Assembly (NCBI GenBank): GCA_029202385.1
Contig: CP119314.1
Location: 2,358,501 to 2,422,500 of the forward strand
Length of the DNA stretch: 64,000 nt
From: Candidatus Sphingomonas phytovorans
GTDB taxonomy: Bacteria > Pseudomonadota > Alphaproteobacteria > Sphingomonadales > Sphingomonadaceae
Reading direction: 5' to 3'
Both the position numbers and the translations under genes were made by a program. Below are positions 10,571 through 19,464 of the stretch, piece by piece. Position 1 is the first letter of the stretch; the number at the start of each line of letters is the position of its first letter. The notes below the pieces were generated by a model. That model was not told the origin of the DNA. It did not search any database and saw nothing but the letters and a program-made list of their open reading frames with translations.

Positions 10571-12334
10571 TTATTCGGCCGCGCGGAGCTGCTGGCGCAG
10601 CGCCCGGCGGTGGAGGTCGGCAAAGCGGGTGATCAGCCTGTCGACGAACACCTGCATCGATGCGGAGACGTCGGCGTTGCGGCTGGAGATGTAGTTGTAG
10701 CCGAACAGCGCCGGGATCGCGACGACCAGGCCGACCACGGTGGCGAGCAGTGCCGCCGACACGCCCGGGGCGATCGCATTGACATTGACGTCGCCCGCCA
10801 GCGCGATCGCCGCAAAGGTGATCATCACGCCGAGCACGGTGCCGAGCAACCCGATGAACGGTCCGCCCGAGATGGCGATCGTCAGGAGCACCATCCAGCG
10901 GTTGAGCTTCTGCGTTTCCTCGACCTGTTGCGCATCGAGGCTGGCCCGGATCGCCTCAACCGTCTCCTCGGCGATGTGATCGCCACCGGCTTCGTCGATC
11001 GCCGCGGTGAACTCGGTGACGCCGGCAAGATAGATGCGGGCGAGCGGCGAGTCCGCCAGCAGCGTGCGCTCCTTCGGATCGAGGCTGTCGATCCAGCCGC
11101 CCGACAGGACGTCACCGCGACGCTGGGCGAACATGGCCTGGAACACCTTGTCGGCGCGGGCAACGCGGCCGACATAGCCGCCCTTGGCGATCATCACGAT
11201 CCAGGAGATCAACGACATGATCGCGAGCACGCCGATCACGAACCAGGCGTCGAGCGTGACGCTTTTGAAGATGACCCCGAAATAACCGAACCCTTCGCCG
11301 GACGGCTGCTCGTCGGCGCCGAACGAGACCAGCCTGGCGCCGCGCCCCTGCGACACCGCGTCCGCCTTGGCCCAGGCGGCATCGCGCGCTGTGGCCGACA
11401 GCCGCAACTCGTCCATAAGGCCCGAGAAGCCCTCACCGATCGTGGCCGCGCCGGTGAGCGCCGATAGCGGCACCGCCAGGGTCGCGGCCTGTGCCCCGTT
11501 CACATAGAGCGTCGCGCCCCGGTCATTGGCCGAGACGGTAATCTGCGACCAGTCCGTGATGGCGCTGCCGGCGGCGGCACGCCGGCCACCGATTTCGACA
11601 AAGGGCACCCCACCGGCGAGACCGATGATGAGGCCGCTCGACTTGTACAGCGTCGCATCGGCGGCGACCACCGCCGCGCCACCCTTTGCCGCTGCCGCCG
11701 CCGTCGCATCCGGCTTGACCCATGCCTCGAAGGTGAAACCTTCGGCCGGGTTGATCGCGGTTGCGGGCGACGCGGCGATGGTGGCCGGCGTGCCGGCGAG
11801 TTGCAGTGCCTGGCCGACCGCGCCGGCGGCAAAGCCGCCATGGCCGGCAAACGACGTCGCGTTGGCGGTCGCATCCGACAGGTTGCCGGCAAAATGGAAC
11901 ACCGCGCGGTAGCTCGCGTCGAACGTTTTGGCCGCCGAGGCAACGGCCGGCGCTTCCTTGTTGCCGAAATAGAGGAACAGCCTGGCCTGGCCGCTCGCGG
12001 GCAGATCCGGCAGATCGACCCAGATCATGGCGAGGCCGATCTTCGGGTCGAAGCTTTCGATATGGAAAGCGAGCGGCGTCTTGTCGTCGCTGGCGAGGAA
12101 CCGCAGGTCCGAGCCGTCCGCCTTGGCGTCCTCGAAGCGGAAATTGGAACTGTCGAGCCGCACCAGCAGCGGGAAGCGCTTTTCGGCCCCTGCGATCCCG
12201 GCGACACCGGCATCAACGGTCACCGCCTTCCTGTACGACCAGCCCTTGTCGAACCAGGCATAAGCCGGCGAGGTCATCGCGATCGACGCCGTCACCGCGA
12301 GGGCCGCGCCCAGAATTGTCTTCTTCATCGTCAT
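10571..12334 (-). CDS. exbB: ExbB/TolQ proton channel fused to DUF2341 and LamG-like domains
   Basis: 587 residues. The signal peptide (ends SPAYA) is followed by a DUF2341-type domain (WFDKGWSYRKAVTV to about residue 130) and a concanavalin/LamG-like beta-sandwich (about 140-315: FHFAGNLSDATA, FTFEAWVKPDA, TLYVNGAQAATL, MDELRLSATARDAAW). The C-terminal 220 residues are an ExbB/MotA/TolQ channel with three membrane helices (AWFVIGVLAIMSLISWIVM; GGPFIGLLGTVLGVMITF; SAALLATVVGLVVAIPAL). Ordinary ExbB proteins are about 240 residues and lack the large periplasmic lectin-like part. The fusion could let the energy machine sense or grip a glycan or the exoprotein; this is inference. Confidence 0.9.
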   Translation of the reverse strand: MTMKKTILGAALAVTASIAMTSPAYAWFDKGWSYRKAVTVDAGVAGIAGAEKRFPLLVRLDSSNFRFEDAKADGSDLRFLASDDKTPLAFHIESFDPKIGLAMIWVDLPDLPASGQARLFLYFGNKEAPAVASAAKTFDASYRAVFHFAGNLSDATANATSFAGHGGFAAGAVGQALQLAGTPATIAASPATAINPAEGFTFEAWVKPDATAAAAAKGGAAVVAADATLYKSSGLIIGLAGGVPFVEIGGRRAAAGSAITDWSQITVSANDRGATLYVNGAQAATLAVPLSALTGAATIGEGFSGLMDELRLSATARDAAWAKADAVSQGRGARLVSFGADEQPSGEGFGYFGVIFKSVTLDAWFVIGVLAIMSLISWIVMIAKGGYVGRVARADKVFQAMFAQRRGDVLSGGWIDSLDPKERTLLADSPLARIYLAGVTEFTAAIDEAGGDHIAEETVEAIRASLDAQQVEETQKLNRWMVLLTIAISGGPFIGLLGTVLGVMITFAAIALAGDVNVNAIAPGVSAALLATVVGLVVAIPALFGYNYISSRNADVSASMQVFVDRLITRFADLHRRALRQQLRAAE

Positions 12335-12400
12335 TGTCCCAACACCCCCAAAATTTTTCGTGCAGGGCAGCGCTCGTGGGTCGAGCGGAGCCGCGGTGGA

Positions 12401-14089
12401 TCAAAAGTCGCTAGAAACCCGGAACTGGACGCGGACATCGCCGCTCCTGGTCGCGCCGTTGCTCTTGAGCGGCACGCCGACATCGAGGTCGCCCGACAGC
12501 CTCTTCAAGAGCTTCGCGCGAAGCCCGCCGCCGACACTGAACAACCCGATGCTGCTATCCTGGTCGGGCAGCGGATCGATCACCCAGACACGGCCCGCAT
12601 CGGCAAAGGCGACCAGCCGCAGCTCGTCGATCAGGCCGCCGGAAAACTTGCCCAGCGAGGGCGAGCGCAACTCGATCGAGGAGAGCAGGCCCTCATCGCC
12701 GATCGCTTCGGACTGGAGATAGCCGCGCACCGTGCCGACGCCGCCCAGCGACATCTCCTCGTTGGAGATCAGCGGCTGGCTGGCCAGTTGCCCTTCGATA
12801 TTGGTGTAAAGCTGGAAGTCGTGCGGCAGCGTGTAGAGATAATCGACATTGCCGTGGAGATAGGCAAAGCCGCCGCCCGCCCGGTAGCGCTTGTTGTCGA
12901 ACGCGGTCTCATCCGAGCCCAGCGCCCGCAGCCCGAAGGTGCCGGCCAGCCCGAAGCCGAGCGTCCCCTGCCCAATTACCCATGAACCGGCATAGCTCAG
13001 GCTGATCGGCACATAGCGGATCGGCGCCTTGCTGATGCCGACCGCACCCTTGTCATCGGTGAAGGACGTATCCTCCTTGAAGTCCTTGTAAGCGAGCGTC
13101 ACGCTCAACCGGTGATAAAAACCGGGGCCGCCCTTCAGCGTCTTCGTCAGCGCCGCGCTCACCGACCAGCCGTTACCGAGAACATTGGTGCTTCCCACGG
13201 TCGCCACATCGCTGTTCGAACGCAGGCCCGTCACATCCAGCCGCAGGCTGTCGGTGAGTGGCGCGCCATAGGAGCCGACGAACACTTCCGCGTCGCTGCG
13301 CCGCTGCGGCGCCACCGAATAGAAGCCCGAGATGGAGTGACCCAGTCCCCACAGATCGTCATAGCGCAGGTTCGCCTGCAGCCTGAGTGGGGTCGTATCG
13401 CGGCTGTAGCGGTTCGAAAGCTCGACTCCACCGTGTAGCGGGAGCTTGTCGTCGACCTTCAGTGCAACGTCGATCGTACCCGGCACCGTGCCGGGCTTGA
13501 GTTCAGGCGTGATCTGGCGGTCAGCCGAGCGGCTATTGAGCGCGGTGATCTGGTCGGTCAGTGCATTGAGGTCGGGCACCTTGCCCGACTGCACCTCCGG
13601 CAACGCCGCCAGCACCCGCCGCTCGGACGTGTGCTTCTCGCCCGTCACCGCAACCTGGCCGATCTTCGCCTCGGTCACCACCAGCCGCACACGCCCGCCC
13701 ACCACATTCTGCTGCGGGATCTCGACGAACGCGGTTTTCAGGCCCTTGTCGGCATAGGCCTTTTGCAGCGCGACCCGCGCCTTCTCGACATCGTCCAGCG
13801 TCTTGTCCGGACCGAGATACGGATACACCGCCTCCTCGATCTCCGGATCGCCGAGGGCCGTGTTGCCCTCGACGAAATACTCGTTGATGTCGACGTGGCG
13901 CGCCGACGCGGCGCTGGCTGACGACCGGCTGACGGCGCTCGTGTCGCCGGCCTGCCCGCCTCCGGGCGTGGCCGCCGCTGGTGCCGCGGTATCCTGCGCA
14001 TGGGCCGTCGTCGTCACCATCCCGAGCGCCGTGCCGAACAGAAGAGCGCCGCGCCGCATACGCAGCGAGGTCGCATAAGAAAAAGCCAT
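12401..14089 (-). CDS. ShlB/FhaC/HecB family two-partner secretion transporter (TpsB)
   Basis: 562 residues. Signal peptide ends AHAQ. A first POTRA domain begins HVDINEYFVEGNTALGD and a second runs from IGQVAVTGEKHTSERR; then a 16-strand barrel of the Omp85 superfamily begins near ELSNRYSRDTTPLRL. The conserved lid motif VRGY followed by GDEG is present (VRGYLQSEAIGDEG), and the last residue is Phe, as outer-membrane barrels prefer. It exports TpsA across the outer membrane. It is the first gene of the TPS operon proper, with 66 bases to exbB. A second in-frame Met 10 residues in could also be the start. Confidence 0.93.
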   Translation of the reverse strand: MAFSYATSLRMRRGALLFGTALGMVTTTAHAQDTAAPAAATPGGGQAGDTSAVSRSSASAASARHVDINEYFVEGNTALGDPEIEEAVYPYLGPDKTLDDVEKARVALQKAYADKGLKTAFVEIPQQNVVGGRVRLVVTEAKIGQVAVTGEKHTSERRVLAALPEVQSGKVPDLNALTDQITALNSRSADRQITPELKPGTVPGTIDVALKVDDKLPLHGGVELSNRYSRDTTPLRLQANLRYDDLWGLGHSISGFYSVAPQRRSDAEVFVGSYGAPLTDSLRLDVTGLRSNSDVATVGSTNVLGNGWSVSAALTKTLKGGPGFYHRLSVTLAYKDFKEDTSFTDDKGAVGISKAPIRYVPISLSYAGSWVIGQGTLGFGLAGTFGLRALGSDETAFDNKRYRAGGGFAYLHGNVDYLYTLPHDFQLYTNIEGQLASQPLISNEEMSLGGVGTVRGYLQSEAIGDEGLLSSIELRSPSLGKFSGGLIDELRLVAFADAGRVWVIDPLPDQDSSIGLFSVGGGLRAKLLKRLSGDLDVGVPLKSNGATRSGDVRVQFRVSSDF

Positions 14090-14321
14090 CCGAAATAGAC
14101 CCCGATCAAGACAATAGACATTGTTCCGAATACAGAACGTATTCAGCGCAATATAATTTGATTTTTTGAAGATTCGACAAGTCCCGCTTGAGCGAGTCGT
14201 TATCGAGTCTTTGTGACACTATTGTTTAAGCGGGGAAATTAAGAGGCTCCTTTTTATAAAATACTTTCTCGACTCGATTTTTATGATCATAAAATTACCA
14301 GAGCTCGCATTCGGAGCGGCC

Positions 14322-14756
14322 CTACGATTCTATTGTCGCACGCCGCCGCGTCTCGCTCACGGACTCACCAAATCTTCGTCCATAGCTGTGGCTCAACATA
14401 ACAGGCGTCCGACAGCCAAGCGCGGTGGCGATCTGCGTGACGCTGCGTGGCTTCCGATTGATCGAAAGCCAGGCACGATCCAAATCCAACCGGATGCTCA
14501 AAACGAACGGTGTGAACTGCTGCCAGGTCTTCGCCATGATCGCCCGGCGTACGCTGCTGGCGCTGACGCCCGTCGCGGCGATGATCTCCGCAGACTCAAG
14601 CGGTCGCCTGACATGCGCAACGGCACACCGCGCTTCCTGCCTAACGAAAGGTGAAACCTTCGTTCGCGCAGCTTCGCTCAGCACCGCACGAGCACCCAGC
14701 CCAGGGACAATGGTTGCGGACCTTTTCAGGACTGAAACGGACTGAGCATCAGGCAT
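14322..14756 (-). CDS. Short AraC-type helix-turn-helix protein (DNA-binding part only)
   Basis: 144 residues. The C-terminal 100 residues resemble the two-helix-turn-helix DNA-binding domain of AraC/XylS regulators: SAEIIAATGVSASSVRRAI, then LDRAWLSINRKPRSVTQIAT and SHSYGRRFGESVSETRRR. AraC regulators usually have 250-300 residues with an N-terminal sensor; here only about 45 N-terminal residues precede the DNA-binding part, so it is either a naturally short regulator or a truncated copy. It sits between fecR and the TpsB gene in the same orientation, making it a candidate local activator of the TPS operon. Confidence 0.65.
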   Translation of the reverse strand: MPDAQSVSVLKRSATIVPGLGARAVLSEAARTKVSPFVRQEARCAVAHVRRPLESAEIIAATGVSASSVRRAIMAKTWQQFTPFVLSIRLDLDRAWLSINRKPRSVTQIATALGCRTPVMLSHSYGRRFGESVSETRRRATIES

Positions 14757-14898
14757 GGATCGTAGCTCCTCAAAGCTGTGATCCGTCCCGACGAAAACCC
14801 CGAATCGAATATACGGCGACAGGGTACGATATCGAGAATTAACATACTGAATTTACAGTAGTAAAAATATTCTCGGCGATTGAAGAATCGGGACAGCA

Positions 14899-15942
14899 TC
14901 AGCTCAAAAGAACGATTCCCCCCGGCAGGCTGGTGACCTCCGCACCAGCTACGATCTTCATCTGCTCAGGCGCCACCTCAAGTCGGTCGAGCCGAAAAAT
15001 CGCGTTGACCGTATGCGAGGCAAGCCTCGAATTAGTGAGGATCAGCCTGCCGGCGCGATACCGGTTGACCTCTCGCACAACCTCGGAAAGCGGACGGTCG
15101 TTGAATATCAGCACTCCACGGCGCCAGCCACTGGCCACATCGGCATCGACCGCGACGACCCTGGAGTTCACTTCCGTACCGATGTTCGTCTGTTGTCCAT
15201 TGCCCAGGGTTGCAAAGAAACCGTGCCGGCCCCGCACCGCGACATCGCCCGCAAAGCAGGTGACGCACACGCTATTATCGTCAAGGCGCGCGCTGAATTG
15301 CCCGTTGCTGATTGTCGCATCGCCAAAGGCAGTCTGGATAACGGCGGGACGAGCCAATCGACCGGCATCCACCGCAACCTCACCTGAGATCAGATGAAAC
15401 CGATAAGCGCGATCATCGTGATCCCTGGACAAGGCGGTTCGCGTATTCAATTCGAGGGCGAGATCGCTCGCAACCTTGACGGTACGGCGCTCGCCAGTGC
15501 CGGTGCGGTAGTCGGCGCTGAGCTCGCTCAGCGAAGGCCACAATCCCAGCGGTGGACGCACTACCATGACGCCAGCGGCGGAAGCGGCGACAGCGCCGGT
15601 CAAAAACGCCCGACGGCCAATCCAGGGCGCGGAGCGAGGTTGCTCGACGGGAGCCCGTGCCTCCGCAAGCATCGCCGCAGCCTCCGGGTCGGTCCGCATG
15701 CCCTCATAGGCTTTGGTAAGGCGCCCACGTAAATAGACGGCATCGGCCAGAGCGCGTGCATGCTCCGGACTGCGGTTGCTCCATTCGAGCATCGCGGCTT
15801 CTTCCTCGGCGCCCGCACCATGCCCGAGCACGCGCTCCACCCATTCGCGAGCGTCGTCGTCGACCGAATATCCGTTCCTGTTTTCGCCGCTATCACTCAC
15901 GGCACCGAATACCCCATTCTCAAATTCACTCCTTTGATGCAT
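14899..15942 (-). CDS. FecR family anti-sigma factor
   Basis: 347 residues. The N-terminal cytoplasmic part (DDDAREWVERVLGHGAGAEEEAAMLEW) matches the DUF4880/FecR N-terminal region that grips the sigma factor. A membrane segment follows a twin-Arg pair (RRAFLTGAVAASAAGVMVV), then the periplasmic FecR domain (YRTGTGERRTVKVASDLALELNTRTAL) and a C-terminal secretin-like lobe (PLSEVVREVNRYRAGRLIL). It overlaps the sigma gene by 17 bases, the usual FecI-FecR arrangement. The signalling partner should be an STN domain; the nearest one is the protein at 17305-18102, not a receptor. Confidence 0.92.
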   Translation of the reverse strand: MHQRSEFENGVFGAVSDSGENRNGYSVDDDAREWVERVLGHGAGAEEEAAMLEWSNRSPEHARALADAVYLRGRLTKAYEGMRTDPEAAAMLAEARAPVEQPRSAPWIGRRAFLTGAVAASAAGVMVVRPPLGLWPSLSELSADYRTGTGERRTVKVASDLALELNTRTALSRDHDDRAYRFHLISGEVAVDAGRLARPAVIQTAFGDATISNGQFSARLDDNSVCVTCFAGDVAVRGRHGFFATLGNGQQTNIGTEVNSRVVAVDADVASGWRRGVLIFNDRPLSEVVREVNRYRAGRLILTNSRLASHTVNAIFRLDRLEVAPEQMKIVAGAEVTSLPGGIVLLS

Positions 15943-16486
15943 CTGCGCGGGCTTTCGCGAAATCCATCACGTTGATTTCACGGAAGCGGGCGGTGATATC
16001 GTCGCGTGCCCTTTTCAGCTCGATCTGGACCATGCGCACGCCAAGCCGATGGCGCTCTGCGATCTCGGCCAGCGGAACATCGTCGATCATCGCGAGAATG
16101 AAAATATTACGGCGACGCGTCGGGAGACTGCGGAGCATGTCGCGCAAGGCGGCGATATCCGAGCGGCCATCGATCTGCCGTTCGGCCCCCGGCGTTTCAT
16201 CGGCTATCTCCAGATCAAGTGTTTCGACGACGTCGATGAAACGGCTGCGAACGCGGTTCGAACGCATGATCTTGCGCGCGGCGTTAAACACCATCTGCCG
16301 CAAATAGCCCCGCGGACTGGCGACCTGGTCGATGTCGCCTCCCTGGGCGAGCCGCAAGTAGGTCTCCTGCATGGCATCGTCGGCGAGATCCGCGGAGCCG
16401 GTCAGTATCTCGATCTGTTTGGCGAAGCGCGCATAGTCCGACAGGAACACGCGCCGTAACAAGGCCCAGGTTGCCTCCGACATCAT
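15926..16486 (-). CDS. ECF RNA polymerase sigma factor (FecI type)
   Basis: 186 residues with the two core sigma-70 regions: region 2 (FLSDYARFAKQIEILTGSADLADDAMQETYLRLAQ) and region 4 (LRDMLRSLPTRRRNIFILAMIDDVPLAEIAERHRLGVRMVQIELKRARDDI). The start codon overlaps the stop of the tonB gene (ATGA), and the stop lies inside fecR, so TonB, sigma factor and anti-sigma factor are translationally linked. It probably directs transcription of the TPS cluster downstream; a promoter comparison would be needed to show it. Confidence 0.92.
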   Translation of the reverse strand: MMSEATWALLRRVFLSDYARFAKQIEILTGSADLADDAMQETYLRLAQGGDIDQVASPRGYLRQMVFNAARKIMRSNRVRSRFIDVVETLDLEIADETPGAERQIDGRSDIAALRDMLRSLPTRRRNIFILAMIDDVPLAEIAERHRLGVRMVQIELKRARDDITARFREINVMDFAKARADASKE

Positions 16487-17208
16487 GGCCGGAAGCTCGC
16501 TTTCCTGTCATCCCCCTGCCCGAAGGCGATGGGCAAGGTCACGGAGAGCCGGTCGGGGAAAGCCGGTGGAATCATCGGCATGGGATCGGCGCTCTGGACA
16601 GCTTCGATCGCGACGCGGTCGAGCACGGCGTTTCCCGAACTGACCGCGATCGCCACCGACTGTACCTTGCCGTCGCGCGCCAGTGAGAAGGTGACGTAAA
16701 CCGTGCCCGACGGCGCGCTTACTGGCGGCGTCCTGCGATGAGCCGCGATATGGTCAAACAGGCGCCGCCGGTAGTCGCTGCCGAGCGCCGCCAGATCCGC
16801 CGCTGGCGCAGCGTTCAATACGGCCGGCATCGTCGCAACATTTGGTATCGTTGCCGTGGCTGGAGCCAAGCCGGACGTGCCTGACGGCCGCGGTGGCGCG
16901 GTTGCCTCGGCGAGCGCCGATGCTGTTGCCGGCAAGGGTGTGGCCAGTTGTCGCGGCGCCGTGGATTGCGGGCGCTGGGCGGTAGGTTCGGGCACGTTCT
17001 TCAGCAAATGGATTTGCGCTGCAAACGGTGAGTCTTCTAACGATCGGTGACGGACGAGTGGATCACCCTGTCGAACGATGCCGATCAACAGCACGGCGAT
17101 CACGACATGAAGCGCGACCGACACAAGCACGCCGCGCAGCCAGAAGCTTGCGCTCGCCGGGCATGTCAACCTCGCCGGATCGCGCTCGTTCAAATTTTCA
17201 CCGAACAC
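16483..17208 (-). CDS. TonB family protein linked to the ECF sigma/FecR pair
   Basis: 241 residues. One N-terminal membrane helix (GVLVSVALHVVIAVLLIGIV) contains the Ser/His pattern of TonB that contacts ExbB. A low-complexity Pro/Ala/Thr linker follows, then a C-terminal TonB fold (YRRRLFDHIAAHRRTPPVSAPSGTVYVTFSLARDGKVQSVAIAVSSGNAVLDRVAIEAVQ). It is the second of two true TonB genes in this cluster; having a private TonB inside a sigma/anti-sigma operon suggests signal transduction needs energy. Its partner ExbB-ExbD could be those at 10156-12334. Confidence 0.87.
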   Translation of the reverse strand: MFGENLNERDPARLTCPASASFWLRGVLVSVALHVVIAVLLIGIVRQGDPLVRHRSLEDSPFAAQIHLLKNVPEPTAQRPQSTAPRQLATPLPATASALAEATAPPRPSGTSGLAPATATIPNVATMPAVLNAAPAADLAALGSDYRRRLFDHIAAHRRTPPVSAPSGTVYVTFSLARDGKVQSVAIAVSSGNAVLDRVAIEAVQSADPMPMIPPAFPDRLSVTLPIAFGQGDDRKASFRP

Positions 17209-17304
17209 GACCGACCGATACAGAAATGAATTATGGGAGCATCAAGTAGTTCTTTTTGGGATAGCTATGTGACCGCAGCGTGACGATGGCGGGCTTCGCG
17301 AAGG

Positions 17305-18102
17305 CTAGATGCCGATCACCGTGACATGGATCGGCTGTCGCATACCTGCGGGCGGAGATTGGCCGATGGCGACGCCTCCGATGACCCTGCGCAGCACGGC
17401 ATCCAGCGCGGTCGTGCCGGAGGACTGGGTTACGCGTGTCTCGTTCACGGCGCCCTTGGAATCGACCCAGATATCGAGATCCATTCTATAGACCCGCCTG
17501 GCCGTTCGGGAATCCTCGGTCAGCGTCTTGCGGATTTTGGCGCGCACAAGTTGACCATAGCTGTTGAAATCCGGATGTTCCTCGCTGCCGGGCGGCACAC
17601 TCACGTACAGCGTGTCGAGTACGAGCGTCATCTCGCCATTGCTGGAAGCTTTTCCCGGCATGCGACCGGCAAGAAGCGCGGTGACCGGCACCAAGGCGAC
17701 ATCCTTTCCGGTCGGAACCACCGTGAGATCGGTGCCGGCGATCAGCATGCGCAATGCGCTGTCGGCGGAGAAGAGGCCAATCACGGCACGAGACCGCAGA
17801 TTCCTTGCGAGGCCGGCATCGTACATGATCTGCAGCCCAGCGACGGCCGCAAAGGCGATCAGAGCTGACTGCAAGGGTTGTGCGGGAATGTTGAAGAGAT
17901 AGACCTTCGGTGCGCCGGCGCCTTGCCCTTCCGACGCGCCTGCCAGAGTCGCGCGCACCATTACGGTGCTGACGAAAAGGGCGAGAAAGGCGCGACGGGC
18001 AAGCACGGCTTGGTGCCCATACCGGTTCGGAACCGAGGATGCCCCTCCAAAAGAACCTCGTTGAGCCATTTCCTCTTTCGAACATCGCCAAACACGGCTC
18101 AT
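17305..18102 (-). CDS. STN-domain protein with TonB-like C-terminus
   Basis: 265 residues. After a hydrophobic signal-like stretch (AFLALFVSTVMVRATLAGA) there is a secretin/TonB short N-terminal (STN) domain, VYLFNIPAQPLQSALIAFAAVAGLQIMYD through AGTDLTVVPTGKDVALVPV. The last 100 residues look like a TonB C-terminal fold (AKIRKTLTEDSRTARRVYRMDLDIWVDSKGAVNETRVTQSSGTTALDAVLRRVIGG). STN domains normally form the signalling arm of a TonB receptor; here the domain is free of any barrel. It could be a soluble signal carrier to the FecR at 14899. A downstream Met at 18069 is an alternative start. Confidence 0.75.
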   Translation of the reverse strand: MSRVWRCSKEEMAQRGSFGGASSVPNRYGHQAVLARRAFLALFVSTVMVRATLAGASEGQGAGAPKVYLFNIPAQPLQSALIAFAAVAGLQIMYDAGLARNLRSRAVIGLFSADSALRMLIAGTDLTVVPTGKDVALVPVTALLAGRMPGKASSNGEMTLVLDTLYVSVPPGSEEHPDFNSYGQLVRAKIRKTLTEDSRTARRVYRMDLDIWVDSKGAVNETRVTQSSGTTALDAVLRRVIGGVAIGQSPPAGMRQPIHVTVIGI

Positions 18103-18316
18103 TGCCGCCGCTCATATCTCATCGGGCGCGGTACAGGCCCTTTACGTATCGCGCGAGTATCATCCGCTTTTGTCAGCTGCGATACGGGCGCCTTCCGGCA
18201 TTGCCGTTCATCGACCGCTGGTGCGCATGTCGGGCGGGACCTTTGCCCGGGAACAGGATGGCGGTGTGTTCATCGCCCGCCTCTCGCTGCCGATCCTCGG
18301 CTGACAGGCACCCCGC

Positions 18317-18916
18317 TCAGGGCCGTTTCAGGATCACAAACAGCGGCGACGTTGCCGCAGGCATCCTTCCACCGGCTTCGGTGAGAGCCGGTACAGGCAT
18401 CGGCGGGATCACGAACAGGCCGGTATTTCCGCCTTCCGCCGGGCCGAAGCGTACCGCCGTCACGGTGGCGAGATAGGCGCGCGTTTCCCCGGGAAGTGGG
18501 CGCCCGGTCGCAAGGTAATCGCCATAACGGCCGGGTCCGGCGTTGTAGGCGGCGAACAAGCCAGGATAGCCGAACCGGTCGTACATCAGCCGAAGATAGA
18601 AGGCGCCGGCCAGGATATTGTCGCGCGGATTATAAGGGTCGGCGCCGAGGCCGAGTTGCGCCCGCATCGCCGTCCAGGTCGCCGGCATGAGCTGCATCAA
18701 ACCCATCGCCCCTGCCCGGCTGGTGATCGGGCGCCCATGAAACATCGTCTGTCCGGCGCTTTCGGCGCTCATGACGCGTTCGATCCAGACGGCGGGCACC
18801 CCGAACCGGACCGATGCCTCGGCGACATAGGACCGCCAGCGCGCCAGCGGATCGGCATGGGCCGGCCCGCTCGCGATGAGCGCGACCGCGGCGATGGCCC
18901 GCGTCAAGGGAGCCAT
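18317..18916 (-). CDS. Lytic transglycosylase (SLT, conjugation-associated)
   Basis: 199 residues. A signal peptide (ends GPAHA) is followed by a goose-type lysozyme/SLT fold: IERVMSAESAGQ holds the catalytic Glu, then SRAGAMGLMQLMPATW and FAAYNAGPGRYGDY, the three classic SLT motifs. The enzyme cuts peptidoglycan locally so that an envelope-spanning machine can be assembled. Its start overlaps the end of the TraF-like peptidase gene by 13 bases, an arrangement common in alphaproteobacterial conjugative elements (VirB1-like role). No mating-pair genes are visible in this window. Confidence 0.9.
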   Translation of the reverse strand: MAPLTRAIAAVALIASGPAHADPLARWRSYVAEASVRFGVPAVWIERVMSAESAGQTMFHGRPITSRAGAMGLMQLMPATWTAMRAQLGLGADPYNPRDNILAGAFYLRLMYDRFGYPGLFAAYNAGPGRYGDYLATGRPLPGETRAYLATVTAVRFGPAEGGNTGLFVIPPMPVPALTEAGGRMPAATSPLFVILKRP

Positions 18917-19464
18917 AATGGATAGGCCTTGCCGATGATGTCACGGCGCGCGGTCGGCCCGAAATAGCGCCCGTCGAACGACCCCGGATCGTCCATGAGC
19001 AGCAGCATCGCGCCGTCGCGCAGCAGCCGACAACCCTGCCATTGCGGCATCGGCCGGCCGGCGCTGTCGTGCCGCAGGCGCGACGCCACAGGCGCGCCGT
19101 TGACGGTGACGACAAGGCCGATCGCGCAGACTCGGTCGCCCGGTTCGGCCGCGATGCGCTTGATCAGCGGCACATTGGCCGGGAGGTAGCGCCGCCGCGC
19201 GGCGAGGCTCCGCCACGGTTCAACAAGACGGGCGACCACCATATCGCCGCGCTCGACGGGCACGTTGGGGGCGACGCGCCACAGGCCGATCGGCGCGCTG
19301 GCGCTCGCGTTCCACAAGAGGCGCGGCGACGGCGACAAGCCGATGGTGACGCCGAGCGCCGCGGCCAGGATCATTGTAGCGCCGGCAAGGCGAAGCCGTT
19401 TGCGGCGGCGGGTGCGATCGGCGCGCAACGCATCGCCGACGCCCCGGAGGGCAATATCATTCAT
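18904..19464 (-). CDS. S26 family signal peptidase (TraF-like)
   Basis: About 186 residues. One membrane helix (LAGATMILAAALGVTIGL) precedes the Ser of SASAPIGLWR and the Lys of NVPLIKRIAAEPGDRV, the Ser/Lys dyad of type I signal peptidases; a later FDGRYFGP box also fits. TraF peptidases mature or cyclise conjugative pilin. The chosen ATG at 19464 overlaps the stop of the HTH gene by 8 bases; a longer upstream reading is possible but lacks support. With the neighbours it forms an HTH-peptidase-transglycosylase operon typical of integrative conjugative elements. Confidence 0.88.
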   Translation of the reverse strand: MNDIALRGVGDALRADRTRRRKRLRLAGATMILAAALGVTIGLSPSPRLLWNASASAPIGLWRVAPNVPVERGDMVVARLVEPWRSLAARRRYLPANVPLIKRIAAEPGDRVCAIGLVVTVNGAPVASRLRHDSAGRPMPQWQGCRLLRDGAMLLLMDDPGSFDGRYFGPTARRDIIGKAYPLWLP

